A stretch of DNA of 64,000 bases from Gnetum montanum. Taxonomy: Eukaryota; Streptophyta; Gnetopsida; Gnetales; Gnetaceae. The stretch is taken from assembly GCA_015680685.1 (NCBI GenBank), contig MNCI01010116.1, positions 345,786 through 409,785 on the forward strand. The letters are read 5' to 3'. Shown one piece after another: positions 11,980 through 23,079 of the stretch (position 1 is its first letter; the number at the start of each line of letters is the position of its first letter). The notes below the pieces were generated by a model. That model made no database searches and had not been told where the DNA came from. It saw only the letters and a list, made by a program, of their open reading frames with translations. The position numbers and the translations under genes are program-made.

Positions 11980-12669
11980 TCCTACTTCTCTTTCTTCTCT
12001 TTGTGAAATGGTGGTTATTTTTTGAAAGCACTCTTGTGTCTCAAGTAAGTGGATTGGTCTTAGAGTGGTGATGCGAAGTCATTAAAAGTGGCTAGTTTTG
12101 GTCTAGATTGAGGATGAATCTTCTGAAGTCATTTTAAACACAACTTCCACAAGCGACTTTTTATGACCTCAATTCGGAACTCCATTCCACCTTCTCTATC
12201 ATCCATCCATGCTGCCATAACTCACCTTACTACTGTGTTCTATGTTATGCTTTATGTCTTGGTTTGATGTGTTGGAATTCTTAAGTAGATTCTTTTTGGT
12301 TGGTCCTTAACTTGTCATGCCATTAAATTGATTGTGGGGCCCACAGACTCTTTAGTTGAGGTTATGAAAGGGTAAAAAGCGAATGAGCCTGCTATGGGAA
12401 GGACCTACTTGCATAGCTCTTGGTTTGGTTAGTTAAGGTTCCTTACCTTTAACATTGCCACACTCCTATCTTTTGCATATTTCACTGGGTATTCTTTTCA
12501 GTGCTCCTTAACCTTTTATTTCATTCATCCCATGAATTAATTTTTCTCCATTTTTTAAAATTTATGAGCTTCAACACCCTCTTCTCATTTTTTTCATATT
12601 GTTCTTAGGCTTTTAAGCTTTCATTTGATACCAATTTCACTCAGAAACTCCTTGTATTTTGCAAGTTTG

Positions 12670-12818
12670 ACTGAAGTCAATAGTCGTCAACAGCTACATC
12701 AATGAGGCCTCGTCAATGCAGCTGACGACATCAATGTAGCTAACGATGTGAATGAAGCTAACGACATCAACAAGGCACTATTGACAAGGCCTCATCAACA
12801 CAACCCAAATATATATAT
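12670..12818 (+). promoter_or_regulatory. Candidate internal promoter of element A (U3-like array plus TATA)
   Basis: 12680-12795 holds repeated ATCAATGAGGCC / GTCAATGCAGC / ATCAATGTAGC units, of the same kind as the U3 repeats of the A/C-type LTRs. TATATATAT follows at 12810-12818. In C the aligned place has CATCGATGGGACC-type units and TATAAAT at 39533-39539. E has TATATATA at 62954-62961 (minus strand). In all three a GGGGAGTTTTT-like motif follows the box. Promoter activity is inferred. Confidence 0.5.
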
Positions 12819-12947
12819 TGCTGAACACTTTGCAATTTTTTGTCATTTGCTCATAACACATGGGGAGTTTTTGCAATTTTTCAGAGCCCATAACTTCCCG
12901 ATCATTTGTCCAAATCACTCTATTTTTTGACCTTGCACTTATTGAAG

Positions 12948-13255
12948 GTAAGATCTATATTGTGGGGGCCACAAACCTTAAGGTTTCTGATGAAAATTTT
13001 CAAAAATTTTTCTAACTCCCCCAAAGGATTAATAACCTTAATAACATATAAACATTAACTTTTTCGATAGTTAAGCCTTCCAAAAATGTTTGAGATGATT
13101 TATTAATGATAACACATAAATAAATAATAATTGAAATAATTCAATCAACCATAATCATAACTTAGCCAAGTGTAACTATCCTTAAGAGATAAAGGTATCC
13201 CAATTTCTTTAAGTTACATAATGATTGCTAACCCATGGTCTCATTGTGATTATAG
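12948..13255 (+). other. Candidate 308-nt intron before the extra frame (element A)
   Basis: It opens with a consensus 5' splice site, GAAG/GTAAGA, and ends TTATAG/AT, with a branch-point-like GCTAACC about 25 bases upstream of the AG. The aligned segment of C (39687-39975) opens GGAG/GTATGC and ends CCATAG/ATG with GCTAATCC. The acceptor abuts the ancestral ATG, which is ATT in A. Confidence 0.5.
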
Positions 13256-16112
13256 ATTACACTAAAATAAAAACATTTGTAGGAAGGGGAACCCTATCAA
13301 CCATGGGAGAAGTGGCCCAAAGCTAGAAGGGGCCAACAAGAACAAGTCCAAGAACCATCAAAAGCAACCCATGCAATGGGACCTCTTTGTGAGGAGCTCG
13401 AAGTGGAATCTATCTAATAGATTCTAGAAGAAGAAGTGCTTACTAAACAATCACAGTGAGGAGAAGTGCTTGGACTTGTGCCAAGGCTTGAGATCACTTT
13501 GACTCAGGCCTGTCTTGACATCATCAAGTCTTGAGAGACCCAATGATTTTTTCTTTAAGAGATCAACTTTAGGCCATTCCTTAAGAAAGCTCCAGTAGAT
13601 GTCAAGACTCAATTGCAAATCGCTCCCATGTGGCCAATAATCACATCTAGTGGGGAATTGTACATGGGCAAGAAATATCTCTTCTAAAGTAATAGAAGGT
13701 TGGGGTCTATTGTCAAAATCAAGGACATTCAAGTGTTCTACTCGATAGAAGCTATCACACAAGTACTTCGGTTGCCTAACATTGAAACACAACTAGTATT
13801 ACTATCCATGAAAGATGATCCTAAGGCTAAGAGGGAGTGGACCCAGTGATACTACGGGGTTGACCATAAGGAGTACGATGTGCTCACACCAATGTAGCGA
13901 ATTTATTTCAAAATTGTAGCCTATCAACTCAATCCAATGGTGAGGCTAAGCAAGGTGACCACTTTCTTCACCCAAGCATGCACCACTCTAAGCAGGAAAT
14001 TTTTCGTCAACCTTCCATAATTGATCTACTTAGAGATCGAAAAGTGCTTCAAGGAAAATGAGCATGGAAGGAAAACCCTACCCTTTTCATGCCTCATCCA
14101 AAAAGTCTGCAAAAGGGTAGGCATCATTTGCTACTCCAATGATACCATCAGGCATGCTCCTTTGGTCTCATGGTCCAAGATCATAAAAGATAAAATGCTA
14201 GCAGTGACCCAAGAAGTGGAGCAACTACCATCAACACCCACTCAAGAAACAATGTCAGAGGCTTGCACAACCATTGAGCATCTACGTAAAATCTGAGAAT
14301 AGCTTTTGAGCGAACAAGAGTAATGCGTAGGAATGAGTGGGGTAGATCCATATGTATACCCACCAATGATGGGTCACCTTAATGAGGTGTCCCAAACAGT
14401 TAGCCAGATGGAGAGGGATGGTCCAATCTTCTTTGCCCAACGAATGTAGTTACCTATGAGGTTGGTTAACAATGCTTGAGAGGTGATAGTGTCATTATCT
14501 CAACACCATCTATTCCCAAAAATCTTTGGGAATGCTACCACCTTCTCAATGCATTTGGAGGAAGGAAAAGGGAAAACTATCTTGGTGATGCATCACCAAG
14601 GGTAGGAAACAATGGTTGAAGTGCTTGTTGACCATGTTGTTGAAGCATTAAATGCACTTGTAGTGTTTGTACTAGACATATCTACACTTCAAGACATGTA
14701 GACGTTCATAGGCATGGTCAGAAGAAAGTTAAATATAGCCCTAGCATAAAGAGTTGTTAGAACAACTGGTGGACATTTTGATTTTCTTGAAGACATCACT
14801 ACAACCTAGTCAAAGCTACTGAATGCAAGGGGAAAATGCATTATTTTGGAGGGGCAACTCGAAATGGGCCAGGAATGAAATCAACACTTGGTCATAGAAG
14901 TTGCCAAACTACATTTCTGACTTACAGATCCTACAATCCTTAGCGCAACAATAATAAGATATGAAGCTTTTAAACAACTTCAAGAATGATTGCAAAAGGT
15001 TGAGGAGGAGGCAATTACTACCATCTTCAACCAGTTCGTAGCTAAAGAAAAAAAATATTTAATTTAGAAAGAACATATTTAATTTAGAAAGACTTGATAC
15101 AAATGTGCTAGGAGAATGAGACCTTGATTGCACAGAGTTATCACTCGCAAAATGTTGATGCTCAGAAGGACCAAAAGTAGAAATTTATTCATTAACAGTA
15201 AGAGCAGCTTGCCAAGGTGAACACAAGATTGAGGAGATTGACTATAGAAAATCAAAATCTATAAATGGAGGAAGTGTGTGCCTTGCGCTAGAAGGTTGCC
15301 ATCAAGATCATCGCTTGTTAGAATGAGGTCCTCAAGTTTGAAAAAGTGAAGAATCACTACAGAGACCAAGTTGGCTTATAAAAGGAAGTAAATGAAAAAC
15401 ACATTTAGATGGAAAAGGCAAAAATAAATGAAATCCTCCAACAATTCCAATAGGAAAGAGAAAATTGACAGTCCATTGTTGATGGGATTAACATCTACAA
15501 CAAAGTGGAGATCTACTTAAAGGAGTTGCAAATTGAAGAAATGAAAAAATAGATGGAGTTGGCCAATCTTTGATATGTAAACCTAGCAATGTTGATTGCT
15601 AGACGACCATAGTTAGAGTTGGAGAAGAAAGTGACTAGTTTGTATCTATTATATGAGGCTAAGTTCAGGCACCACAAAGAAGCCAAGTAGAAGCTTGAGA
15701 TTGCAAACATTGAACTCAAAGTTCTTAGAGCATAGTTCAGAGATCAAAGATTAACTATTGAGAACCTAGCCAAATGAATAAATGACTACCAAGAGCTGAA
15801 GGACATAGTTAGGGTGTTTGACATTAAATGAAAATAGTTCACTACTTGGTTCATCAATGCTAAGGAGTTGTTTCCAACAATCCTATGTCCTTAGGATGTG
15901 CCCATTCCAACCTACATTGATGAAGCTACATGGATGATGCATGATCCCAAAAGCAAGGAGGAGAAAATGAAAGGACTGTTGGATGCTTTCTACCTTTCAC
16001 CTAAAGTTGCAGTAGTAGTAAGATAGCCACAACCACCTTAATCGTCACCTATGTGCAAAGCTGATGAAGGTTCCTCGAGGCCTTAGGAGCCACCACTGCA
16101 TGGGATCATTGG
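13256..16112 (+). pseudogene. Extra reading frame of element A (unknown protein, ~900 residues)
   Basis: A long decayed frame downstream of integrase, where Athila elements often carry an env-like or other extra frame. I do not recognise the family with certainty. Visible blocks: ITSSGELYMGKKY (about 13645-13680), VKIKDIQVFYSIEAI, REWTQ...YYGVDHKEYDVLTPM (13831-13893), then LPFSCLIQKVCKRVGI (about 14080-14130). The N-terminal half resembles the plant-transposon-protein domain found near such elements (a weak, remembered likeness). The rest is long, charged and helical, with coiled-coil character and a proline-rich end (EPPLHG). No signal peptide or membrane segment is evident. C carries the full-length homologue, and E a shortened one. 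The original stop, seen in C, is lost here. Confidence 0.65.
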
Positions 16113-16340
16113 ATCTTTTCCATCATACTTTATGTTATCAAGGAATGTGTTGTCTGATTTGTGTCATGGTGTTCAATTTTGTGTCCTGAACACCATTATT
16201 TTTTGTAATGTGTTGATTTATACACCTAGGCACTCAGTTTTTTGTCAAGTCAGTTGATTTCTATTGTTTGAAAAAAGTCAGTCAATAATTCCATACATTT
16301 CCAAATTTTGTAAAAGAACTTAAGGATGAATTTTCATTTA

Positions 16341-16352
16341 GTCATGGGGGTA
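16341..16352 (+). other. Polypurine tract of element A
   Basis: GTCATGGGGGTA directly precedes the 3' LTR. The same tract ends B (24994-25005) and D (60321-60332). In C it has decayed to TTGTGGAGGTA. Confidence 0.85.
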
Positions 16353-17271
16353 TGATGAGTCACTTTTGGTTGGCTGCATCGATGAAGCCTTGTTAATTGG
16401 GCCTCGTCAATGAGGCCTAGTCGACACATCTTATCATGTGTTGATGAGGCCCTGTCGATGTAATGTTAGTTTTTAGCTATAAATATGTGCATACTAGCCA
16501 CATTTATGATATTAGAGATTGTAGTTGCAATGAAGGTCTTGTAGTTTTTCCATTTGAAAGTTAGAATTTTTCTCCTGAGTGTTTGCAGGAAGAGTCATTG
16601 AGTGTACGGGTCTTTATTCAAGCATTGTTGTACTTGAGCATGATAGTGTGTGGGGCAATAAAGATGAGCTTTTTGATAAACCTTGTAGCATTTTGGATAG
16701 ATTAAATATTTTATTTATGCATTTAATGTTTTCAATTATTTATTAAATGTTTTTAGTAATTAAGTTAATGAAGTGATTAAGTAAGATAAATTAAACACAT
16801 AAGTACAACCACTTTGAGTGTAACACGTATTCGCTTTGTAATCCTACCAGTGTTATGGCTTGGTATGCCTAGTAGCATAGTGCTTGCTTGCCTAGTAGTG
16901 GATATGTGAGTTCAGGATGTGTGTGGAAAGTGGGACCGAATGCTTATGTTAGGACTAGTGAGACATTAGTTGATTAGTTAAATTGAATTAGTTAGTTCAA
17001 CCACCTTATTTCTCTTCAATTACTGAAACCATAAAAGTACAAAATGATAAAAATCAGATGCCTCAATTACACTTAATCATACCATTGTACATTACAAGTG
17101 TAATTGTACATCATAGTGTAATTGGGAAGACAACAATTGACCTTAAGGTAAGATTCACCTCTTAGGGAATTGGTTCATCGGAAACGATAAAGTCCATGAA
17201 ATTTGATTAGATCGCGCATGAATGCTTTGTGATTTGTATGGTTGGATGTTGGGGTACATCGCTGCTTATCA
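16353..17271 (+). repeat. 3' LTR of element A
   Basis: It starts TGATGAG and ends TTATCA, followed by the AGGCC duplication. TATA box at 16478-16485. A short local duplication around 17090-17125 (AAGTGTAATTG twice) is absent from the 5' copy. The two LTRs differ at many sites, so the insertion is old. Confidence 0.93.
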
Positions 17272-17276
17272 AGGCC
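17272..17276. repeat. Target-site duplication AGGCC, right of element A
   Basis: Second copy of the duplication at 3927-3931. Confidence 0.93.
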
Positions 17277-18435
17277 CCTATCCTTGATTCTTCAAACTCA
17301 GCATTTATCTTACAATCTATGTCACTAATTGGTGAAAAACCATTATTTGATGAAAAAGCATTTGGAGTAATAGTAGAAGTAGAGAGAGAAGAAGATACCT
17401 TTAAGTTATTGAATTGAAATTAATATTTGTAGTTCTCGTCTTTTTGTTTTGTGCTAAGAGAAATCCATCTATATTAGCATTTTCATTATTAGTTCCTACT
17501 ACAAAAGTGTTTTTTCTTAAATAGGAATTTTCTCTAGACATTGATAGTTTATTGGCACCTTTAGATTTAAAAGAATTAGTAAAAGATTGAAAACTTGTTG
17601 AAGAAGATTTTATTTATGCCTACTAAAAACTACCATTAATTTTCTTTTTCTCAAGAATAACTTTTTTTTAGAATATATTGTAATAATGTGGTGGTCATGT
17701 TAGTAATAACTACAACTTCTTCACAAATTATTGTATGTAGTTTTCGTGGAAAAATACTAATTATTAGGCTTAAAATTTAATTCCACCTTCCTCTATCATA
17801 AATTAATCTCTACAAAATAACATGTGTACATGCTATCTAGTAATGTTTTTTACTTTTTTTTCAAGATTGTGATAATGTTACCAATAATTTTTACTTTCAA
17901 CACTTTGAAAAATAAGAAAATTATTTTCTAATTTAATCTAGCATCAAATTTTAGAGTAATCAAAGGAATAGGGATCCAAATTCACTTTCTATTCCCAAGT
18001 AATAAAAGTATTACAATAATCCATAAAACTTTAAGATCTAATGATTTCTTGATCATTTCAGAAATGACTAGTTTGATAAGCAAAAAAGATTCCAAAAAAT
18101 AGTGAACATGCAAAACATTAGTTTCATAACGTTCAAGGATACCATAAATCATTGATGTAAAACCTCTATTTAGACGAATGAATCCTAAACTTTGTAGAAA
18201 TATGTTTTTTGAAGTGATATATTTTAACAAATATTTAGATAAATCTTTAGGTAAAACAAAATCAAATGCTTCAAAATTATTTAGTCTCTACAGTCTAAGA
18301 GACATTTCTATGCTTCATTTTCAGATCATTTCTTGCTCCAAAAAAATTTACTGTAATAATTTCGCAAGAAACCCTCAAGATCGGCAAAACTTGATGGAAG
18401 AGAAGAGAGAAGTTGCACACTCTAATCTATTTTAA
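17277..18435 (-). mobile_element. LINE L1, 5' part (ORF1 and its junction)
   Basis: The minus strand reads from about 18435 towards 17277 and continues at 3931. It aligns with 47.8-48.7 kb of LINE L2, for example GACATAGATTGTAAGATAAA against GACATGGATTGTAAGACAAA, and the stretch around the ORF1 end. ORF1 normally binds LINE RNA. The best open piece is 18230-17982 on the minus strand, with blocks LKYITSKNIFLQSLGF and NRGFTSMIYGILERYETN. The 5' limit is uncertain because L2 is itself decayed there. Confidence 0.75.
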
Positions 18436-18734
18436 ACTAATCAATCTCTGTTGTGGGTACTATATAGCTATAAGGGCATGAGAAATTAAAAAAACTTATT
18501 AACATAATATTATAAAATATAATTTTAGCATACTAGTGGAGGTATTGTAGTAGTTTTATTTGTGCATTAAAGATAAAATACCTATAGCTTACTTGGAAGT
18601 GTCCATATTTTTGGGAAAAAGAAAACCTTTATATGCGACAATGTTAAAGAAAAAAGAGAAAAAAGATTATCTTCTTGGAAAGGTTAGAAAGGTAAGCTTT
18701 TAGTACAAAAGTGACAACTTCAATTGATATGTTC
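18436..18734. other. No recognised feature
   Basis: AT-rich sequence between the 5' side of LINE L1 and element B. It may be 5' untranslated LINE sequence. I see no frame or repeat. Confidence 0.4.
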
Positions 18735-18739
18735 TATAT

Positions 18740-19613
18740 TGATGGGATGCGATATCGCATGGGCCACGATATTGCGTATGTGATATCGCATCCACCATGA
18801 TATCGCATCCCACGTGATATCGGGTATGCGATATCGTGTTGTCCCCTGTGATATCGCATATATGATATTGCGGTGTGCCGCCAAGTCTATAAATAAGAGG
18901 CGGCTCTCCCTTGTTTCCCATTCTAGGCCTAGACCATAGTGAAACTCTAGCAGTTTTACCTCTCCAGAGATAGAATAATTTCCATGTTCCCGTAGTAGGA
19001 ACTCTAAAGTGAACGGATCTTTATTCGAGCAAATATTGTACCTGAACACAAGTTTGTGTACGGAAATAAAGAAGAACTTCTTGGATAAACCTTGCAGTGC
19101 ATGGACTAAGCTAAATAGGCTAAATAGCACTTTATTTATTGTTTGTTGTTTAAATGCTTTATTAGTTAATTAAATTTCTCTCAACCCTTCTCCCATAGTT
19201 AAGTGTATTTAGTACGCCCGCTTCGAGCACGTGCGTTACGCTTGGTAATCCCAGTAACGAATAGCGTTTGGTAGCCAAGGTTGCATTAGTTCAGGGTGTG
19301 AACGGTAAGTAGGAACGGATGCTGATGCTAGGTTAATTAAGGTAGTTAGTTAGTTAAAGTTAGTTAATTAGTTTCTTCAGCCTTCACCTTATTAGCATAG
19401 GAGATAAAACAAAAAAGATATAAAAATCATATACCTCAGACTTACCTAGCCATACAACCGTGACAAATACAAGTAAGTCTGGGAAGACAAGGAATGATTA
19501 ACCTTAAGTGTTCCATGAGGCGTGTAAGCACTTAGTCTGTGAAGTTTGACCGGATTACGCATTTAATGCTCGTATTCGTATGGTTGAGTGTAGGGATACC
19601 TCCCCACTCATCA
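18740..19613 (+). repeat. 5' LTR of element B
   Basis: It starts TGATGGG and ends CTCATCA. U3 contains six GATATCG and two GATATTGCG motifs within about 130 bases, then TATAAATA at 18888-18895. AATAAA is at 19065-19070, after a short ACACAA/TTGTGT inverted pair. Confidence 0.93.
18748..18878 (+). promoter_or_regulatory. Palindromic GATATCGC array in U3 of element B
   Basis: Six GATATCG and two GATATTGCG copies at irregular 14-25 base spacing end about 15 bases before the TATA box. GATATC is its own complement, so a binding protein could read either strand. Related arrays lie in the LTRs of D and E. A regulatory role is inferred. Confidence 0.6.
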
Positions 19614-19614
19614 T

Positions 19615-19632
19615 TGGCATCGTTGCCGGGGA
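19615..19632 (+). other. Primer-binding site, tRNA-Asp
   Basis: TGGCATCGTTGCCGGGGA differs at one base from the complement of the plant tRNA-Asp 3' end. It lies one base after the LTR. Confidence 0.93.
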
Positions 19633-19758
19633 CTAAGTGTTTGTGCGCTAAGTAGAACATAGGAAATTATCCACATAGTTGGGAGCTTAAAAGAACCCTT
19701 AGGGTTAATTAAATGAAAAATTATATAACGGTTAATCAACACATCGAATTAAACTAAG

Positions 19759-22080
19759 ATGTCTTCTTCTCATAAGAGAAATTCACCACCTAGGGATTAT
19801 ACTAGAAATAGTCGGCAGCATCAAACACATAACCAAAATTTGCCAGTTCCTCAAAAGCATCGGGTAGTGTATACTCATCACGATGAGTATATACCCGATT
19901 TTACCTTTATCCTCCATCAGGATGAACAACTATGATGGAGAGACTTGCAAGGTAACATAGTGTTATCCCCAAATCGGTCAGTCCCAAACATGCTCCTCCG
20001 TGCTCTTGCACAAATTGACATGACATAGCTATATGCTGAATATGTTGTAGGCAATTTCGACACAAGGGATTATCATCCCACAGAAGCACAACATTTAAGG
20101 GAGTCACGACAGGAAAGCCACCATACACTGTTGAAGGAAAAAGGGGTCCCGCATGTCCTAAGTATAATCGAAGATGGTGAACCTCTTATAACGGGTTCTC
20201 CATCGGATGATGTTCCCCCTCCTAACGATGGTGAGGAGGTGGGGTATCAGAACCTATGCTCCACGATACACAACCCTGGTTCTGATCCCCGTGAATGCCA
20301 ACTTTTCATTGAGGGGACAACAACACATGACAAGGATAGGCACTTAGATTGTCATCACGATTGGGGCCATAGCAGCTGAAGAGAAGGTAAGAAGCATCAT
20401 CATGGTGATGGTTCTCCTTCTTCTTCCCTTCATCACCTCACTCACCCTCTCCTTCCACATCTGGACGCAGTTATAAAGAGCATAACGTTGAGGATAAAGG
20501 TAAATGAGATGAGAGACCTTGATGAGAAAGTCGAGAGAGAGGACGAGGACAGTCAAGAGAATTAAGGCATGAACAAAGAGAAAGTAGGGAACAACGTAGA
20601 CATCATAGAAGTCATAAGAGAGATGATCATGACGAGCCCCTACTTGCAACCTGGAGTATGCTAGATATCACGGAGGTAGTTAGAATACCGACAAGGCATC
20701 AAAAAGATAGCTGGATCAAGTGCTTAGACATGAATAATATCCCACACTTCGAAGGGGGATACAACGCTGATCCATAGAATCATTTACAGGCATTCCACGA
20801 TGTCTACGCCTTGCAAAATATAGAAAATGAGTTGTAGAAACTAAAGTTGTTTCCTAGGACACTCACAAAGGAAGCAGACAGTTGGTATCGGTCCTTAGAA
20901 CCAGAAACCATTAGGAGATGGAGTACGATGTTAGAATTATTTAATGATAAATATCAAATGTACTCCAGAGTTTCTAGCTTGTGTAAGCAGATCCAAGGAT
21001 GGAAGCAGGGTAATCACAAACCCTTGAATGCTGCCATGGGCACATTGCTACATTGTTGCCCAGGCCATGGTTATGCATAGCGGGTTCAACTCCACCACCT
21101 CGTAGATGGGCTAAGGTATGAAACTAGGAGAACCCTTGGGACTTATGCCCAAGGAAGACTATCAAAACTTAGATCCCATGAAATTCGTCGATTGTTGGAG
21201 TAAGTAGCCAAAGAAGAAGGGGAACTATAGAAAAGAGAAAGTGTGGAAGAATATAACCATGATCCTTCCCTTTGGAAGAAGGGAGTGATATTTTGTGATG
21301 AGGAGGATGAGTCACCACTCGAAGAGTTGGTGAATAGAAAAGCCTTGTCGCTCCAGAAGTTAACAACCGAAGTGTCAGCTAAGGTGGATCAATTGTGGGA
21401 TTGCTTAGACTCTAGACTTGAAACTGTCCTGAAAATCATAGAGGAGTCTAAGATGGAACGAAGTAGTGACCAAGACAAGAAAAAGTGTAGAGATGTAGGC
21501 CATGCACGTAACAAAGGTAAGGGAAAAATATCTCCGATGAGGTTGTGGATTCTGACACAGACAATGATGGTGGATGTGAGATCTGCCAATATGACCATCC
21601 TAAGGGATGTTGTCCAATCATCTCACATCTACAAGAGTCTGAGGTATATGCAATCAACCCAAGACTTAACAAACAGCAGGCACCCCGAAGGTTACCTTAT
21701 CCCCAAGGTAACCCAAGACAGTTCCACCAACCATTAACGTACTATCCAAGTGGAACTCCAACACAACCCATCAGGCAACATCAGCAATGACAACACCCAC
21801 AATTATGGGGGATGCCACCGCCTAGACAACAATACCCTTACCGGCAACCAGATCCTTATGGCTATTACATGCAGCACCTGGTTTCTCCAAGTGACTCTAT
21901 GGGTCACACAACTCCACAACGTCACTACCAAGTTCAGGAGTACTTTAGAAGGACTCCTTCTCCTCTGAGAGATGCTTCACAGCCATACCATTCTCCAAAT
22001 CCATCCGCCACTCTTCCGTCAGTAGTTTCACTACCACCTACTCCAACAATGCAAGGGGAACTCCCCACTCAGTCGTAGCA
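19759..22080 (+). pseudogene. gag of element B
   Basis: It starts ATGTCTTCTTCT, a start preserved in C and altered to ATA in A and D. Order: leader with VYTHHDEYIPDFTFILHQ (from about 19867); acidic spacer around 20.2-20.6 kb; capsid-like part 20730-21240 with FEGGYNADP, RRWSTMLELFNDKYQM and EEGEL; a link; then CEICQYDHPKGCC at about 21575-21613, a zinc-knuckle with CX2CX3HX3C spacing; and a Pro/Gln/Tyr-rich tail to about 22080. Stops include one in the leader (LCW to L-stop-W) and one where Gln became TAG. A shift near 21.53 kb changes frame just before the knuckle. Confidence 0.82.
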
Positions 22081-22259
22081 ACGTAATGCTATGAGAGTTG
22101 TAAACATTTAACCCGCTACTAGTTCTAACAACTGCAAGAAGAGAAGAGCTTTCTTCAAAACCAAAAGCCCAAGCAAGCTCTCACAACCACAAGCGGTTGA
22201 GTCTATGCATGCTCCTCCAACATACAAGACTTCAGGGCTCCCTTCAGTTCAACAACAGA

Positions 22260-22885
22260 GCTTCACACATACAGTTATGTTAACACATACCATTATTAAC
22301 TAGATCAATGTAGGCCACCTCCGTAGGAAACTCTCTGATCTTGGAAGTCCCTTAATCTATCTACAAGTCATCGGGAACGAACCACATAAGGCTCTTCTTG
22401 ACTTAGGTTCTAGAGTTAACTTAATCTCATGAGAAATGTATCAAGCCTGGAACCTGCCCCAACTCAAGAAGAGCAATATTCAACTAGAGCTGGCTGACCA
22501 GTCCATCACCATTCCCTTGGGAATGGTGAAGGACGTCATTACCACTGTGTGTGGTTGGTCATACCCAGCTGATTTCCTGGTGATAGAAGTCAATAATAAT
22601 AATGGGGGCTTCCCAATTATAATGGAAAGGGCATGGCTAAGTACAATAGACGCATGTCTAGGGATTCACGATCTTTCCTTGGAGATATCTAAGGTAAACA
22701 TTTATGGAAAGATTGAGAAGAAGAAGGTTCCATGCATTACATACAGTGACTTAGAGGGTGATGACATGGAGGAATGCTCAGCATCTCTTCCATGCAACTG
22801 GTGTGCCCAAGAAACACAAATACAAAGCTGCTTATATGTAGCAACCACACAAGTAGTGGACACCCCGTGGTTGATAGCTAATTGA
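22260..22885 (+). pseudogene. Protease of element B with Cys-rich tail
   Basis: The catalytic triplet Asp-Ser-Gly reads Asp-Leu-Gly (TTA at 22403-22405, one C to T change from TCA), so it would be inactive. From 22436 a 149-residue frame stays open, with AWNLPQLKKSN, CGWSYPADFLVIEV, AWLSTIDACLGIHDLSLEIS and a tail containing CNWCAQE. Conserved with A and D. After the tail the frame ends at 22885 and nothing of RT follows. Confidence 0.8.
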
Positions 22886-23079
22886 AAGAGCAACCGACCA
22901 ACATGTGTGGAACAAACTGGGGGAATACCTCACAGCCATAACGATAGCATAGATACATTAGAATATGAGCATCGCCGACTTCCACCCCTTAATCTAAGAA
23001 CATCAATTGGGAGAAGTTGGACACTTCTAAGAAATTCTAATAGACGTTCTTTATTTTGGATCTCTTCCTTTCCATTCAG

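Larger units (their letters stand above)
11061..12660 (+). other. Conserved non-coding block between integrase and the internal promoter (element A)
   Basis: There is no sustained frame. Several islands are shared, in order, with C (37.1-38.6 kb), B (23.1-24.5 kb) and D (58.6-59.8 kb): a GCAATGAGTCCA-CATCCA island, AAGTCTTTGCATGGTGTGG, CTACAAGCACTAGTTATGG, GGCCCACAGACTCTTT, and GGAAGGACC-ACTTGCAT. E carries the last two on the minus strand at about 63.25-63.37 kb. Order-preserved conservation between old copies without a frame suggests a role for the RNA or DNA itself. Confidence 0.7.
3932..17271 (+). mobile_element. Element A: full-structure Athila/Tat-like Ty3/gypsy retrotransposon
   Basis: A 13.3 kb LTR retrotransposon inserted in LINE L1. 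Order: 5' LTR, tRNA-Asp primer site, gag, protease, RT-RNase H, integrase, ~2.2 kb non-coding block, intron-like segment, extra reading frame, polypurine tract, 3' LTR. The pol order PR-RT-RH-INT is that of Ty3/gypsy. The tRNA-Asp primer and a large extra frame after integrase point to the Athila/Tat group (inference from family knowledge). It is the only copy here with RT and integrase, so it represents the layout of the autonomous partner, although all of its frames are now broken. Confidence 0.9.

Noticed and set aside
13451-13792. A 113-codon open frame on the minus strand
   Set aside because: Antisense to the extra frame of A, whose protein aligns with C and E on the plus strand.
18748-18878. 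GATATCGC repeats as a CRISPR-like array
   Set aside because: Units are 7-9 bases with irregular short spacing in an LTR of a plant retrotransposon; no cas genes and no bacterial context.
18720-19130. A 136-codon open frame on the minus strand
   Set aside because: It lies antisense in the 5' LTR of B and has an overlapping counterpart in the 3' LTR (25242-24991). Openness follows from the LTR sequence; no domain.
21243-21737. A 164-codon open frame as an intact gag end
   Set aside because: It leaves the gag frame after about 21530; the zinc-knuckle frame starts in another phase, so it reflects a frameshift.
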